From assembly GCA_021151685.1 (NCBI GenBank), contig JAGKWS010000028.1:1-38726 (forward strand): a stretch of 38,726 nucleotides of DNA. Reading direction: 5' to 3'. Position 1 is the stretch's first letter. Each line of letters opens with the position of its first letter. Source of the DNA: Chitinophagaceae bacterium (lineage in GTDB: Bacteria; Bacteroidota; Bacteroidia; Chitinophagales; Chitinophagaceae). Below, piece after piece: positions 1 through 8,498 of this stretch. Below the pieces are notes generated by a model. That model saw only the letters and a list, made by a program, of their open reading frames with translations. It was not told where the DNA came from and did no database searches. The translations under genes were made by a program, and so were the position numbers.

Positions 1-776
1 AGGTTGGGTGCAGAGATACCTGCCGCATCGAGCATGCGTGCCGTGCGCGGGTGTACCGGAAATACAATAGGCATGCCCTTTGAAGCTTTTACCACCTCGG
101 CTATCAGTTCGGCCAGTTTGTCGCTGCTGTCTACATTGGCCGGGCGGTGCAGTGTCATGATGAGGTATTGCTGCGGCTGCAACCCTGCCGAAGCCCATAT
201 GGGTGGCTGGGTAAGGCGTGGCATTTGTTTCATCAACGTATCAATCATGGTATTGCCCACAAAGAATATGCGCTCATCGGAGATGCCCGATTTTTTCAGA
301 TTTTCGTTGGCAGTAGCAGAAGTGGTAAAGAAATAATCGCTGATAGCATCGGTAACCAGGCGGTTTATTTCTTCGGGCATTGTCCAGTCGCCGCTGCGTA
401 TGCCGCCTTCTATATGGGCCACTTTAATGTTGTTCATTTTTTTTGCGGCAATAGAGCATGCCATGGTAGAGGTAACATCGCCCACTACAATGCAGAGGTC
501 GCAGGGTTGTTCCATCAGCAATTTTTCGTAACCTACCATTATCTTGCCGGTTTGCTCGGCCTGTGTGCCAGAGCCTGCCTCCAGATTGTGATGTGGAGCA
601 GGTATGCCCAGTTGCTCGAAGAAGTCGTGACTCATCTTCTTGTCGTAGTGTTGGCCTGTGTGTACCAGCCGATATTGTATGTCTGCGCCGGCACGTTGCT
701 GTGCTTCTATGGCGTCTATTACCGGTGCTATTTTGATGAAGTTGGGCCTTGCTCCTGCTATGATATCTATCAGCAT
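1..776 (-). CDS. wecB: UDP-N-acetylglucosamine 2-epimerase (non-hydrolysing), 3' end outside window
   Basis: The leftward frame opens at ATG 776-774 and stays open to the window edge, giving about 258 residues, so roughly the C-terminal third is missing. The N-terminus reads MLIDIIAGARPNFIKIAPV, the usual opening of this GT-B-fold family. It is followed by VHTGQHYDKKMS, VVGDVTSTMA, HIEGGIRSGD and MPEEINR, which are UDP- and substrate-binding motifs, and by TLHRPANVD near the cut. The family interconverts UDP-GlcNAc and UDP-ManNAc in the cytoplasm to supply surface polysaccharides. The gene starts 52 nt after the two-domain oxidoreductase on the same strand, so the two probably form an exopolysaccharide or O-antigen operon that continues to the left of the window. 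The family call is secure; the exact sugar pathway is inferred. Confidence 0.93.
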   Translation of the reverse strand, partial: MLIDIIAGARPNFIKIAPVIDAIEAQQRAGADIQYRLVHTGQHYDKKMSHDFFEQLGIPAPHHNLEAGSGTQAEQTGKIMVGYEKLLMEQPCDLCIVVGDVTSTMACSIAAKKMNNIKVAHIEGGIRSGDWTMPEEINRLVTDAISDYFFTTSATANENLKKSGISDERIFFVGNTMIDTLMKQMPRLTQPPIWASAGLQPQQYLIMTLHRPANVDSSDKLAELIAEVVKASKGMPIVFPVHPRTARMLDAAGISAPN

Positions 777-828
777 ATGCTTACTCTATGTGGTATTACC
801 GAAGTTTTTTTGTTTGGTTGCGATGTTA

Positions 829-2937
829 TCAGATGTGTACCCACTGGCGCGTTTTCAGGCTTTCTATAGCGGCAAGGCCTGCGCGTGTGGTATTGATTAT
901 TTCATCGAAGGATATGAGTGCATCGCCTCCATTCTTTACCCTATCGGTAAGTAGTGAAAACTGTGCATGGTGGCCCTTGTCGGTATTGGTTTTCAGTTTA
1001 GAGAAACCCTTAGTTCCGTAACCAGTTGTCAATTGAAAGTTGTCGCAAATGAGGGTGCGCTCCTGCGAGTATACCTCTATGCGTTCCTTGGAGTACTCTT
1101 TAGAGCCGTTGGCAAAATAGTTGATGATGCCGGTGCTGCCATTGGCATATTGCAGCAAAATGCTGGCATTATCGGTATTGTCGGCCGGGGTGGTGCCCAT
1201 GGCGTTCATACATACTGCGGTAATGCGGCTACCAGTGAGGTAGGTAATGAGATCCATGTAGTGGCATGCCTCGCCTACTATGCGACCGCCGCCCACATTC
1301 ATGTCGTGAACCCAAACGTTGGGTGGTATAGCTCCAGCATTCATGGTGGCTATTACATTCATAGGGGCATTGCCTACTACTTTCTTTATGGCAGTACTGT
1401 GTGGCGAGAACCGGCGGTTGAAGCCAACGGTTAGTGTCTTAGACCCATTGTATGCTGCCATCACCATGTCGAGTCCCGATTGGTCTATAGCCAGTGGTTT
1501 TTCTACAAAAACATGTTTGCCGGCAGCCAAGCTTTCGGCCACCATGTGTGCATGCTCGTTGTGGCGGGTGGTAATGATAATGAGGTCTATTGACGGGTCG
1601 GCCAGCATACTCTTGTAGTCGGTAGTGCTTTTGCCAATATTGTATTTTTTGGCAAGGGCCGTACCGGTAACGCCTGCTGCGCTGGCTATGCAGTATAGCG
1701 GTGCCTTGATGGCACTGAGTGCGGGCAGCATGGTCATGGCGGTGAAGTTGCCAGCACCTATAATACCCATGCCTCCCTTGCCGGGGGCAAAGGAGCCCGA
1801 TGCTACGGATACGGTGGCCGAGTGGGTGCTGTTTTCGGGGTATTGCAGTATAGATGCAATGGCATCGCGGTTGCCTATATCGTTATATATTTTGCCATAG
1901 TCGGCCAGTGGTACACGACTGGTGATGAGTGAGGCAACCTCCAGCTTGCCACGGCTTATCATATCGAGTACGGCCTGAAAATTGCGTTGTTCTGTCCAGC
2001 GAACGAAGGGTAGCGGATAGTCGATACCTTCTTTTTCGTACTGGTCGTCGTAGCGGCCCGGGCCGTAAGAGCATGACACCTGAAAGGTGAGTTCTTTTTC
2101 GTAGAACTCGGCCCGGCTGATGTTGAGCCCGATAACCCCAACCAGAATAATGCGGCCACGCTTGCGGCTCATGCGTGCGGCCTGAGAGATGATTTCGTCG
2201 GTTTTTGCAGAAGCGGTAATAATGACCCCATCGGCCCCAACATGGTTGGTAAGGTCCATTACATACTTCACTGGGTCTGTGCCGCCACCAGGGTTGATGG
2301 TAATGATGCCTTTTTTCTGTGCCAGGTCTGTTTTGCGGGTATCGGGGTCTATACCAATCACCCGGCAGCCATTAGCCACCAGCAGTTCGGCGGTTATCAT
2401 GCCAATAAGGCCAAGTCCCACTACAACAATGGTTTCGCCGAGGGTAGGGGCGCACAGGCGTATGCCCTGCAGACCAATGGAGCCAATAACGGTGAAGGTG
2501 GCTTCTTCGTCGCTCACATTGTCGGGTACATGTGCTACAAGGTTTTGAGGTACGCAAACAAACTCGGCATGTGGGCCGTTAGAGGCTACACGATCGCCCA
2601 CGGCTATACCCTGTACGCCATGGCCTGTAGCTATTACGGTGCCGGCATTGCAGTAGCCCAGGGGCAGGGGTTGCCCCAGTTTGTTGAACACTGCTTGCAG
2701 AGTAGGTTTAAGGCCATCTGTTTTTATTTTGCCCAGTACCTGCTTCACCCGATCGGGCTGTTGCATGGCTTTTTGCAGCATGTTGGCTCTGCCAAATTCT
2801 ACAAGCATGCGTTCGGTACCCAGCGATACAAGGCTACGTGTGGTTTTGATGAGTACATAGCCCGGTTTTACTACCGGTGCGGGAACGTCTTCCAGTATGG
2901 TTTCTCCCGTCTTGAACGATTGTATGATCTGTTTCAA
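829..2937 (-). CDS. Two-domain oxidoreductase: zinc-alcohol-dehydrogenase-like plus Gfo/Idh/MocA
   Basis: About 702 residues. Residues about 1-370 form an MDR/alcohol-dehydrogenase-like half, with a GroES-like segment and a Rossmann motif VVVGLGLIGM. Residues about 380-702 form a Gfo/Idh/MocA half beginning GMGIIGAGNFT and carrying the EKP motif (HVFVEKPLA) and a GGGRIVGEACHYMD segment. Such fusions are known from bacterial polysaccharide clusters, where they are thought to oxidise or reduce sugar nucleotides; the substrate is unknown. I chose TTG 2937-2935 (start MKQIIQSFKTGE) because the reading frame upstream, open to an ATG at 3051, contains a good TAnnTTTG promoter element at 3006-3013. 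Translation from 3051 would begin upstream of transcription. wecB follows 52 nt downstream. A slightly different start is possible. Confidence 0.85.
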   Translation of the reverse strand: MKQIIQSFKTGETILEDVPAPVVKPGYVLIKTTRSLVSLGTERMLVEFGRANMLQKAMQQPDRVKQVLGKIKTDGLKPTLQAVFNKLGQPLPLGYCNAGTVIATGHGVQGIAVGDRVASNGPHAEFVCVPQNLVAHVPDNVSDEEATFTVIGSIGLQGIRLCAPTLGETIVVVGLGLIGMITAELLVANGCRVIGIDPDTRKTDLAQKKGIITINPGGGTDPVKYVMDLTNHVGADGVIITASAKTDEIISQAARMSRKRGRIILVGVIGLNISRAEFYEKELTFQVSCSYGPGRYDDQYEKEGIDYPLPFVRWTEQRNFQAVLDMISRGKLEVASLITSRVPLADYGKIYNDIGNRDAIASILQYPENSTHSATVSVASGSFAPGKGGMGIIGAGNFTAMTMLPALSAIKAPLYCIASAAGVTGTALAKKYNIGKSTTDYKSMLADPSIDLIIITTRHNEHAHMVAESLAAGKHVFVEKPLAIDQSGLDMVMAAYNGSKTLTVGFNRRFSPHSTAIKKVVGNAPMNVIATMNAGAIPPNVWVHDMNVGGGRIVGEACHYMDLITYLTGSRITAVCMNAMGTTPADNTDNASILLQYANGSTGIINYFANGSKEYSKERIEVYSQERTLICDNFQLTTGYGTKGFSKLKTNTDKGHHAQFSLLTDRVKNGGDALISFDEIINTTRAGLAAIESLKTRQWVHI

Positions 2938-3005
2938 AAGCTTGCCAGTTTGTGAGGGCAGAAAAACATTAAAATAAAAAATAATTGTAATGTATTTCTG
3001 TTGTG

Positions 3006-3013
3006 CAAAGGTA
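3006..3013 (-). promoter_or_regulatory. Bacteroidota -7 element upstream of the two-domain oxidoreductase
   Basis: Read leftwards this is TACCTTTG, an exact match to TAnnTTTG and followed by C as is common. It lies about 70 nt ahead of the preferred TTG start. No convincing -33 TTG box is seen at 18-20 nt spacing. It lies inside the longest possible reading frame and therefore argues against the upstream ATG. Confidence 0.5.
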
Positions 3014-3232
3014 ATACTTATATGGAAGACAGGCGAATATATACACGGCATTATTGAAAAGACAATGTCAATGTAGGTGAAAAGCTACAGGCTAGGGTTT
3101 GGGTAAGTGGGATGATGCGTAAAGTGTTGCATGTATTTGGTGAATTATTTATGTGAATATAGTTTCATTTGGGAATGCCGAAGATTTTTCAGACATTTGC
3201 TATACTAACGATGGGTTAGTAAGCACAGTCCT

Positions 3233-3270
3233 TTCCCGACATGCCGCGGCATGTCGGGAACTCTTTTTTA
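3233..3270 (+). terminator. Perfect 28-bp palindrome with T-run (orphan terminator-like hairpin)
   Basis: Bases 3233-3246 (TTCCCGACATGCCG) are followed directly by their exact reverse complement at 3247-3260, then CTCTTTTTTA. The T-run lies on the + strand, so it would stop rightward transcripts. It sits between a leftward gene and a rightward gene, so no annotated rightward gene lies upstream of it. It may end a small RNA, act as an attenuator, or block read-through. The remaining sequence 3052-3232 shows no coding frame that I can support. Confidence 0.6.
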
Positions 3271-3355
3271 TGCAGTACTGATTGCCGCATTCTGTTTATC
3301 TATGGCCCTGTTGCGGTTTATCTTCGTACTTTAGCCACCCTAACAAAAACACGTC

Positions 3356-4225
3356 ATGAAACGGATATTTTTATCGGCAACTCTGTTGTCACTCTTTTTG
3401 TCGGCGGGTGTACATGCACAATTAAAGACACCATCGCTGAGCCCTACGGCCAAAATAATGCAGGATTTTTCTGTATCGAACATCGAAATTACCTACAGCC
3501 GCCCCTCTATGCGTGGCCGACAGATAATGGATGATGTAGTGCCTTATGGCCGCGTATGGCGCACTGGTGCCAATGCCCCCACCAAGATAAAGCTGGGAGA
3601 AGATATGGAGATAGCCGGCCAACGCCTGAAGGCGGGTGAGTATAGTATGTATACCATACCGGGCAGGGACAAATGGGAAATAGTATTCAGCACGGCTACG
3701 GGCAACTGGACAGCAGAGGGTTTTCCGAAAGAGTTTGATGCTGCCCGCATCAAGGTAAAGCCCATAACGCTGGGCGAAGATGTGCAGACATTTACGATGA
3801 TGGTTACCGACATAACGCTGAACAGTTGTAAGATAGAGATGATGTGGGAGCGCACCAAAATAGTACTGCCTGTTGTGGCCGATAATAAAGCGGTTGTAGA
3901 AGAGAATATAGATAAGGCGATCAACAATGTGAATGTGCCTTATTTTCAGGCGGCCAGTTACTACTACGAAACCAATCAGAAAACAGACGTGGCACTGGGT
4001 TACGTAAACAAAGCGATAGAGCAGAACCCTAAGGCGTTTTATATGTGGTATCTGAAAGCCAGACTGGAAAAGCGTGCCGGCAATAACGAGAGTGCTATGG
4101 CTGCAGCCAAAAAGTCGATAGAGTTGGCGGCTGGTACCCCCAATGAACAAGAGTACCGCCGTAATAATGAAAAAATCATTAACGAGTTGAACAAGTATAA
4201 GCGTGCCAGCCAGCCAGCAGACTAA
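3356..4225 (+). CDS. Exported DUF2911 protein with C-terminal TPR-like region
   Basis: A 289-residue protein with a clear signal peptide (MKRIFLSATLLSLFLSAGVHAQ, cleavage after about residue 21), so it is probably periplasmic or outer-membrane associated. Residues about 30-170 match the DUF2911 family, common in Bacteroidota: the segment YSRPSMRGR, then VVPYGRVWRTGANAPTKI, GEYSMYTIP and WEIVFSTATGNW. Residues about 190-285 look like two TPR-like helical hairpins (YFQAASYYYETNQ, ALGYVNKAIEQNPKAFYMWYLKA). No enzyme activity is known for the family. A degenerate -7 element TACTTTAG lies at 3327-3334, 21 nt before the ATG. A good hairpin terminator follows at 4258-4289, so the gene appears to be transcribed alone. 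Confidence 0.85.
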   Translation: MKRIFLSATLLSLFLSAGVHAQLKTPSLSPTAKIMQDFSVSNIEITYSRPSMRGRQIMDDVVPYGRVWRTGANAPTKIKLGEDMEIAGQRLKAGEYSMYTIPGRDKWEIVFSTATGNWTAEGFPKEFDAARIKVKPITLGEDVQTFTMMVTDITLNSCKIEMMWERTKIVLPVVADNKAVVEENIDKAINNVNVPYFQAASYYYETNQKTDVALGYVNKAIEQNPKAFYMWYLKARLEKRAGNNESAMAAAKKSIELAAGTPNEQEYRRNNEKIINELNKYKRASQPAD

Positions 4226-4257
4226 CAATACTTACTGAAAAGTAATGTAAATAATAC

Positions 4258-4296
4258 ACATCCCCGGTTACAATAGTGGCCGGGGATGTTCGTTTT
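4258..4296 (+). terminator. Intrinsic terminator after the DUF2911 gene
   Basis: The 10-bp stem ACATCCCCGG (4258-4267) pairs with CCGGGGATGT (4280-4289) across a 12-nt loop, followed by TCGTTTT. It lies 32 nt after the stop codon and before the promoter of the MBOAT gene. Confidence 0.65.
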
Positions 4297-4328
4297 GGGT
4301 GCTGCCTGTGTAATATGCGCTTTGTTTG

Positions 4329-4336
4329 TACTTTTG
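4329..4336 (+). promoter_or_regulatory. -7 element TACTTTTG for the MBOAT gene
   Basis: Exact TAnnTTTG match, 26 nt before the ATG at 4363. It lies inside the reading frame that opens at 4276, so the upstream ATG is unlikely to be used. No well-spaced -33 box is visible. Confidence 0.5.
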
Positions 4337-4362
4337 CCCGCCAACCTTCCAGTAATTGCCGT

Positions 4363-5823
4363 ATGTTATTTAATTCATTTGAATTTCTGATTTTCTTCCC
4401 GGTTGTTACTATTCTGTATTTTTTGCTGCCGCACAAGTTTCGCTGGTTTCATTTGCTGGTGGCCAGTTGTGTGTTTTACATGTTTTTTGTACCGCTGTAC
4501 ATAGTGATACTGTTTGGTACAATAGTAATAGACTACTATGCCGGCATACTGATAGAGAATGCACCAGAGGGTAAAAAGAGGCCATGGCTTATAATGAGCC
4601 TTGTGGCCAACGTAGGTGTGTTGGCAGTTTTTAAGTACTATAATTTTTTTATAGATAATATACAGCAGGTGGTTAACTGGATGGGGTTCACTGTTCAATT
4701 GCCGTTGCTGCGCATATTGTTGCCAATAGGATTGTCGTTTCACACATTTCAGGCAATGAGTTATACACTGGAGGTGTATTATGAAAATCAAAAGGCCGAG
4801 CGGAATTTTGGGATATATGCACTTTACGTTATGTTTTATCCGCAATTGGTAGCGGGACCCATAGAACGCCCACAGAATGTACTGTATCAGTTTTACGAAA
4901 AACATACCCTCATATACGAAAATGTAGCAGAAGGGTTGCGTATGATGTTGTGGGGCATGATAAAAAAAGTGGTGATTGCCGACAGATTGGGGTTGGTGAC
5001 ATCGCGGATATTTGACGACCCGGCCCAACAATCTGGTGTGAATGTTGTAATAGGCTTTGTTTTTTTTACGTTTCAGGTTTACTGCGACTTTTCGGGATAT
5101 TCTGACATAGCAATAGGTGCTGCAAGGGTGATGGGTTTTAACCTGATGAAGAATTTCAATTTCCCGTTCAGAGGAAAGAGTGTGTCGGATTTTTATAAGC
5201 GTTGGCACATGTCGTTGTCTACATGGTTCAACGATTATTTGCATACGCCACTTACTTATTCTTTCAGGCGTATGGGTTTGCGAGGCGTGGCACTTGCAAC
5301 TGTCATTACTTTTTTCATCAGCGGGTTATGGCATGGGTCGGCATGGCAGTTTATTCTATGGGGGGTAATGATGGGTGTAGCTATAGCATTTGAGGTGCTG
5401 ACACAAAAGCAACGTAAAGCCTTTTTTGCTTTGTTTCCACAGCGTTTTGGTAGTCTGCTGGCACAGTTTATTACTTTTTCCTACATTAGTTTTTGGTGCA
5501 TTTTCTTTCGTGCCAATACGGTAGGTGATGCTTTTAAGATGATGCGTAAGGTGGGCGACATACCTACCGAGATTGCTACCATAGTGCGTACACACAAGTT
5601 TGGCTTCCTGAATATGCCCAATGTATATGACTATTTGGTGCCGGGGGTAGCCGTTATTTGCTTGCTGGAGGGCTGTAACTGGTTAACGACCCGATACGAC
5701 ATGCCCAAAACATTTGCATCTCGTCCGTCATGGTTGCGGTGGTCGGCCTATTATGCAGGTATATTGCTGCTTATGTTTTGTGGTGTGTACGAAAAGCATC
5801 AGTTTATTTACTTTCAGTTCTGA
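4363..5823 (+). CDS. MBOAT-family membrane O-acyltransferase (AlgI-like)
   Basis: A 486-residue polytopic membrane protein starting MLFNSFEFLIFFPVV, a common opening for bacterial MBOAT proteins. Family landmarks are PIGLSFHTFQAMSYTLEVY, YPQLVAGPIERP, FQVYCDFSGYSDIAIG, NFPFRGKSVSDFYKRWHMSLSTWF and the region around the essential histidine, FISGLWHGSAWQF. Members move acyl groups (usually acetyl) across the membrane onto extracellular polysaccharide, often working with a periplasmic SGNH/AlgJ-like partner. No such partner is visible nearby, so the acceptor is unknown. The ATG at 4363 is chosen because an upstream in-frame ATG (4276) lies ahead of the TAnnTTTG element. Family assignment is firm; substrate is not. 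Confidence 0.92.
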   Translation: MLFNSFEFLIFFPVVTILYFLLPHKFRWFHLLVASCVFYMFFVPLYIVILFGTIVIDYYAGILIENAPEGKKRPWLIMSLVANVGVLAVFKYYNFFIDNIQQVVNWMGFTVQLPLLRILLPIGLSFHTFQAMSYTLEVYYENQKAERNFGIYALYVMFYPQLVAGPIERPQNVLYQFYEKHTLIYENVAEGLRMMLWGMIKKVVIADRLGLVTSRIFDDPAQQSGVNVVIGFVFFTFQVYCDFSGYSDIAIGAARVMGFNLMKNFNFPFRGKSVSDFYKRWHMSLSTWFNDYLHTPLTYSFRRMGLRGVALATVITFFISGLWHGSAWQFILWGVMMGVAIAFEVLTQKQRKAFFALFPQRFGSLLAQFITFSYISFWCIFFRANTVGDAFKMMRKVGDIPTEIATIVRTHKFGFLNMPNVYDYLVPGVAVICLLEGCNWLTTRYDMPKTFASRPSWLRWSAYYAGILLLMFCGVYEKHQFIYFQF

Positions 5824-5946
5824 CGACAGCGCACAGCTTTGTTAAAGTAGGGCCATGTTGTGGCCACATGTGTTGCAACAGTAGTATGGCAATTGCTTTT
5901 TGGTATCTTTAAGCATTGTAGCACAACAGCATTAATACAGACGCGT

Positions 5947-7347
5947 ATGAAGATATCATTTCACGGTGCGGCACGCACGGTAACGGGTTCCAAGCATTTA
6001 TTGCACATCAATGCCAACAAAAAAATATTGTTGGATTGTGGCTTGTTTCAGGGTATGGGCAAGGATACTACCCGGCTGAATACAGAATGGGGGTTTGTTC
6101 CGGAAGAAATCAATCATGTGATTATCTCTCATGCGCACATAGACCATGTGGGCCTGTTACCCAAGCTGGTAAAAGATGGCTACAAAGGCAAAATATATTG
6201 CACCCCTGCTACTGCATCGCTGGCGCGGCTGCTGTTGGTAGACTCGGCCCGTATACAGGAGGCCGATGTGATGTATGCCAATAAAAGACGCAAAAAAGAA
6301 GGTTTGCCGCTTTTTGAACCATTGTATTCCGAAGATGATGCCACCAATGTTTTTCCGTTGTTTGAGACCATACCGTACAACGAGCCCTACATGGTGGATG
6401 AGGGTGTGGAGCTTACCTATACCGATTGTGGCCATATACTGGGTAGTGCTGCGGTGAACCTGAAAATAAAGGAGAATGGGATAATAACAAGGCTCACCTT
6501 TAGTGGCGACATAGGCCGCTACAGGGATATGATATTGCGCTCGCCTCAGGAGTTTCCTCAGGCCGATTATATTATCATTGAGTCGACTTATGGCGACAAG
6601 TTGCACGATTTGCAATCGGTAGCTACAGACAAGTTGCTGAACCACATTGTAGACACTTGTTTGAAGAATAAGGGAAAGCTTGTGATACCCGCATTTAGCC
6701 TGGGCCGCACACAGGAAATACTGTATATGCTGAACCGGCTGGAACTGGAACGCCGGCTGCCACCGCTGAATTATTATGTGGATAGTCCGTTATCGGTAAA
6801 AATAACAGAGACGGTAAAACGCTATCCGGCCTGTTTTAATTCGGCGGTACAGCATCTGTTGCGTAAGGATGATGATGTGTTTTCTTTTAAGGGGTTGAAG
6901 TATATTGAGGATGTACAGGACTCGATTGCCTTGAACGACATAAATGAGCCATGTGTAATTATCTCGGCATCGGGCATGGCCGAAGCGGGCAGGGTGAAGC
7001 ACCATATAGCCAATAACATAAGTGATGCCCGCAACAAGATACTGATGACAGGCTATTGTGAGCCGATGTCGCTGGGTGGCAGGCTAAAGCACAAGCCGGG
7101 TATTGTGAAGATATTTGGTAAGGAGTTTGTGGTGAAAGCAGCGATAGATGAAATAACCAGCCTGAGTGCCCATGGCGATTATGAGGATATGAGCCAATGG
7201 CTGGCCTGCCAGGACCCACAGCAGGTGAAGAAGATATTTCTGGTACATGGCGAGTACGAGGTACAGCAAAACTTTAAGGAACGCCTGCTGCGCAAGGGGT
7301 TTTATGAAGTGGAAATACCTGCTCAACACGAGGTATTTGGTATATAG
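5947..7347 (+). CDS. Beta-CASP metallo-beta-lactamase ribonuclease (Ysh1-like)
   Basis: A 466-residue soluble protein with all the landmarks of the beta-CASP RNase group. The zinc motif HAHIDH is at residues 62-67, with DCGHILGSAAV (third zinc histidine), SGDIGR, and beta-CASP motif A ESTYGD. Motif B is in the PAFSLGRTQE segment, motif C is in SLSAHGDY, and it ends near FLVHGEYEVQ. Characterised bacterial relatives such as Thermus TTHA0252 are RNA nucleases, so RNA processing or decay is the likely role. The start ATG 5947 gives the canonical N-terminus MKISFHGAARTVTGS; the frame is open further upstream to 5860 but that part has no homology-like features. A near-match -7 element TATCTTTA lies at 5904-5911. 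The gene stands alone between MBOAT and ftsY. Confidence 0.93.
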   Translation: MKISFHGAARTVTGSKHLLHINANKKILLDCGLFQGMGKDTTRLNTEWGFVPEEINHVIISHAHIDHVGLLPKLVKDGYKGKIYCTPATASLARLLLVDSARIQEADVMYANKRRKKEGLPLFEPLYSEDDATNVFPLFETIPYNEPYMVDEGVELTYTDCGHILGSAAVNLKIKENGIITRLTFSGDIGRYRDMILRSPQEFPQADYIIIESTYGDKLHDLQSVATDKLLNHIVDTCLKNKGKLVIPAFSLGRTQEILYMLNRLELERRLPPLNYYVDSPLSVKITETVKRYPACFNSAVQHLLRKDDDVFSFKGLKYIEDVQDSIALNDINEPCVIISASGMAEAGRVKHHIANNISDARNKILMTGYCEPMSLGGRLKHKPGIVKIFGKEFVVKAAIDEITSLSAHGDYEDMSQWLACQDPQQVKKIFLVHGEYEVQQNFKERLLRKGFYEVEIPAQHEVFGI

Positions 7348-7456
7348 TGGGCTTTATTGGGGCAATTTGGGGCAAAGGCGTAACGCATTCGCCGTTTTAT
7401 TTGAGGGTAATAGCGTACACAATGTAGTTGTGGGTACATGTAGACCATATTTCAAC

Positions 7457-7464
7457 TAATTTTG
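7457..7464 (+). promoter_or_regulatory. -7 element TAATTTTG for ftsY
   Basis: Exact TAnnTTTG match followed by CG, 23 nt before the ftsY ATG at 7488. The nearest upstream TTG (7428-7430) is 26 nt away, wider than the usual spacing. It lies inside the frame that opens at 7428. Confidence 0.5.
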
Positions 7465-7487
7465 CGCCGTTATATATAAAAACCGAA

Positions 7488-8462
7488 ATGGGCTTATTCG
7501 ATAAACTTTTCAGGCGGAATAAAGAACAGCAAGAGCAGAAGGAAGCTTTAGACCAGGGTTTGCAAAAAACCAAGGAGGGCTTTTTCTCGCGTATTGCCAA
7601 GGCTGTAGCCGGAAAAGACAAGGTAGATGAGGAAGTACTGGACCAGGTAGAAGATGCGCTGGTAAGTGCTGATGTGGGGGTAGATACCACAGTGGCCATC
7701 ATAGACCGTATAGAAAAACGTGTGGCCCGCGACAAGTATCTGGGCACAGCGCAACTAAACGAGATACTACAGGAAGAGATAGTAGGGATGCTGACATCGG
7801 CACCATCGAACGAGTTTGCAACCTTTGATACGCCACCCGGCAAGAGCCCCTATGTGATACTGGTGGTAGGTGTGAATGGTGTAGGCAAGACTACTACCAT
7901 CGGTAAGTTGGCCCACAACTACAAGAAGAATGGTAAGAGTGTGCTGTTGGGGGCTGCCGATACTTTCAGGGCTGCTGCGGTAGACCAGCTAACTATTTGG
8001 AGCGAGCGTGTAGGGGTGCCTATAGTAAAAAAGGAAATGGGTAGCGACCCGAGTTCTGTGGCATTTGATGCGGTGCAGAGTGCAATGGCGCGCAATAGCG
8101 ATGTGGTAATAATAGACACTGCAGGCCGCTTGCACAATAAGGCATACCTGATGGATGAGCTGGGCAAGATACGCCGTGTAATAGGCAAGAAAATGCCCGA
8201 TGCACCGCACGAAGTACTACTGGTGTTGGATGGTAGTACCGGGCAAAATGCCATAGAGCAGGCCAAACAATTTACTGCAGCTACCGATGTAACCGCCATT
8301 GCCATTACCAAGCTGGATGGTACGGCCAAGGGTGGTGTGGTGCTGGCTATTGCCAACCAATTCAAGATTCCGGTGAAGTATATAGGCGTGGGTGAGCGTA
8401 TGGAAGACCTGCAAATATTTGACAAGGCCGAGTTTGTAGATAGTCTTTTCAGTTTGAAGTAG
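7488..8462 (+). CDS. ftsY: Signal recognition particle receptor FtsY
   Basis: A 324-residue SRP-type GTPase. The N domain (residues about 30-110) begins after MGLFDKLFRR and a short charged stretch; the NG core follows. GTPase motifs are G1 GVNGVGKT (128-135), DTFRAAAVDQL (158-168), G3 DTAGR (210-214) and G4 TKLDGTAKGG (274-283), ending with IGVGERMEDLQIFD. It docks ribosome-SRP complexes at the inner membrane for co-translational insertion. The long acidic A domain of the E. coli protein is absent, as in many Bacteroidota. The ATG at 7488 follows the promoter; the frame is open to 7428 but that extension lies across the promoter element. No operon partner is certain; the next gene starts 36 nt later. 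Confidence 0.97.
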   Translation: MGLFDKLFRRNKEQQEQKEALDQGLQKTKEGFFSRIAKAVAGKDKVDEEVLDQVEDALVSADVGVDTTVAIIDRIEKRVARDKYLGTAQLNEILQEEIVGMLTSAPSNEFATFDTPPGKSPYVILVVGVNGVGKTTTIGKLAHNYKKNGKSVLLGAADTFRAAAVDQLTIWSERVGVPIVKKEMGSDPSSVAFDAVQSAMARNSDVVIIDTAGRLHNKAYLMDELGKIRRVIGKKMPDAPHEVLLVLDGSTGQNAIEQAKQFTAATDVTAIAITKLDGTAKGGVVLAIANQFKIPVKYIGVGERMEDLQIFDKAEFVDSLFSLK

Positions 8463-8498
8463 GGCGGCTTTACCGTCTTTACCAGTTGTCTCGCTGTT

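Noticed and set aside
147..954. Rightward open frames at the left edge
   Set aside because: They are complements of wecB and the two-domain oxidoreductase; composition is not protein-like.
3422..5244. Long leftward open frames (about 268 and 289 codons at 3422-4228 and 4375-5244) opposite the DUF2911 and MBOAT genes
   Set aside because: They are antisense to clear family members, rich in Tyr, His and Cys without any motif, and lack promoters; they are reading-frame shadows.
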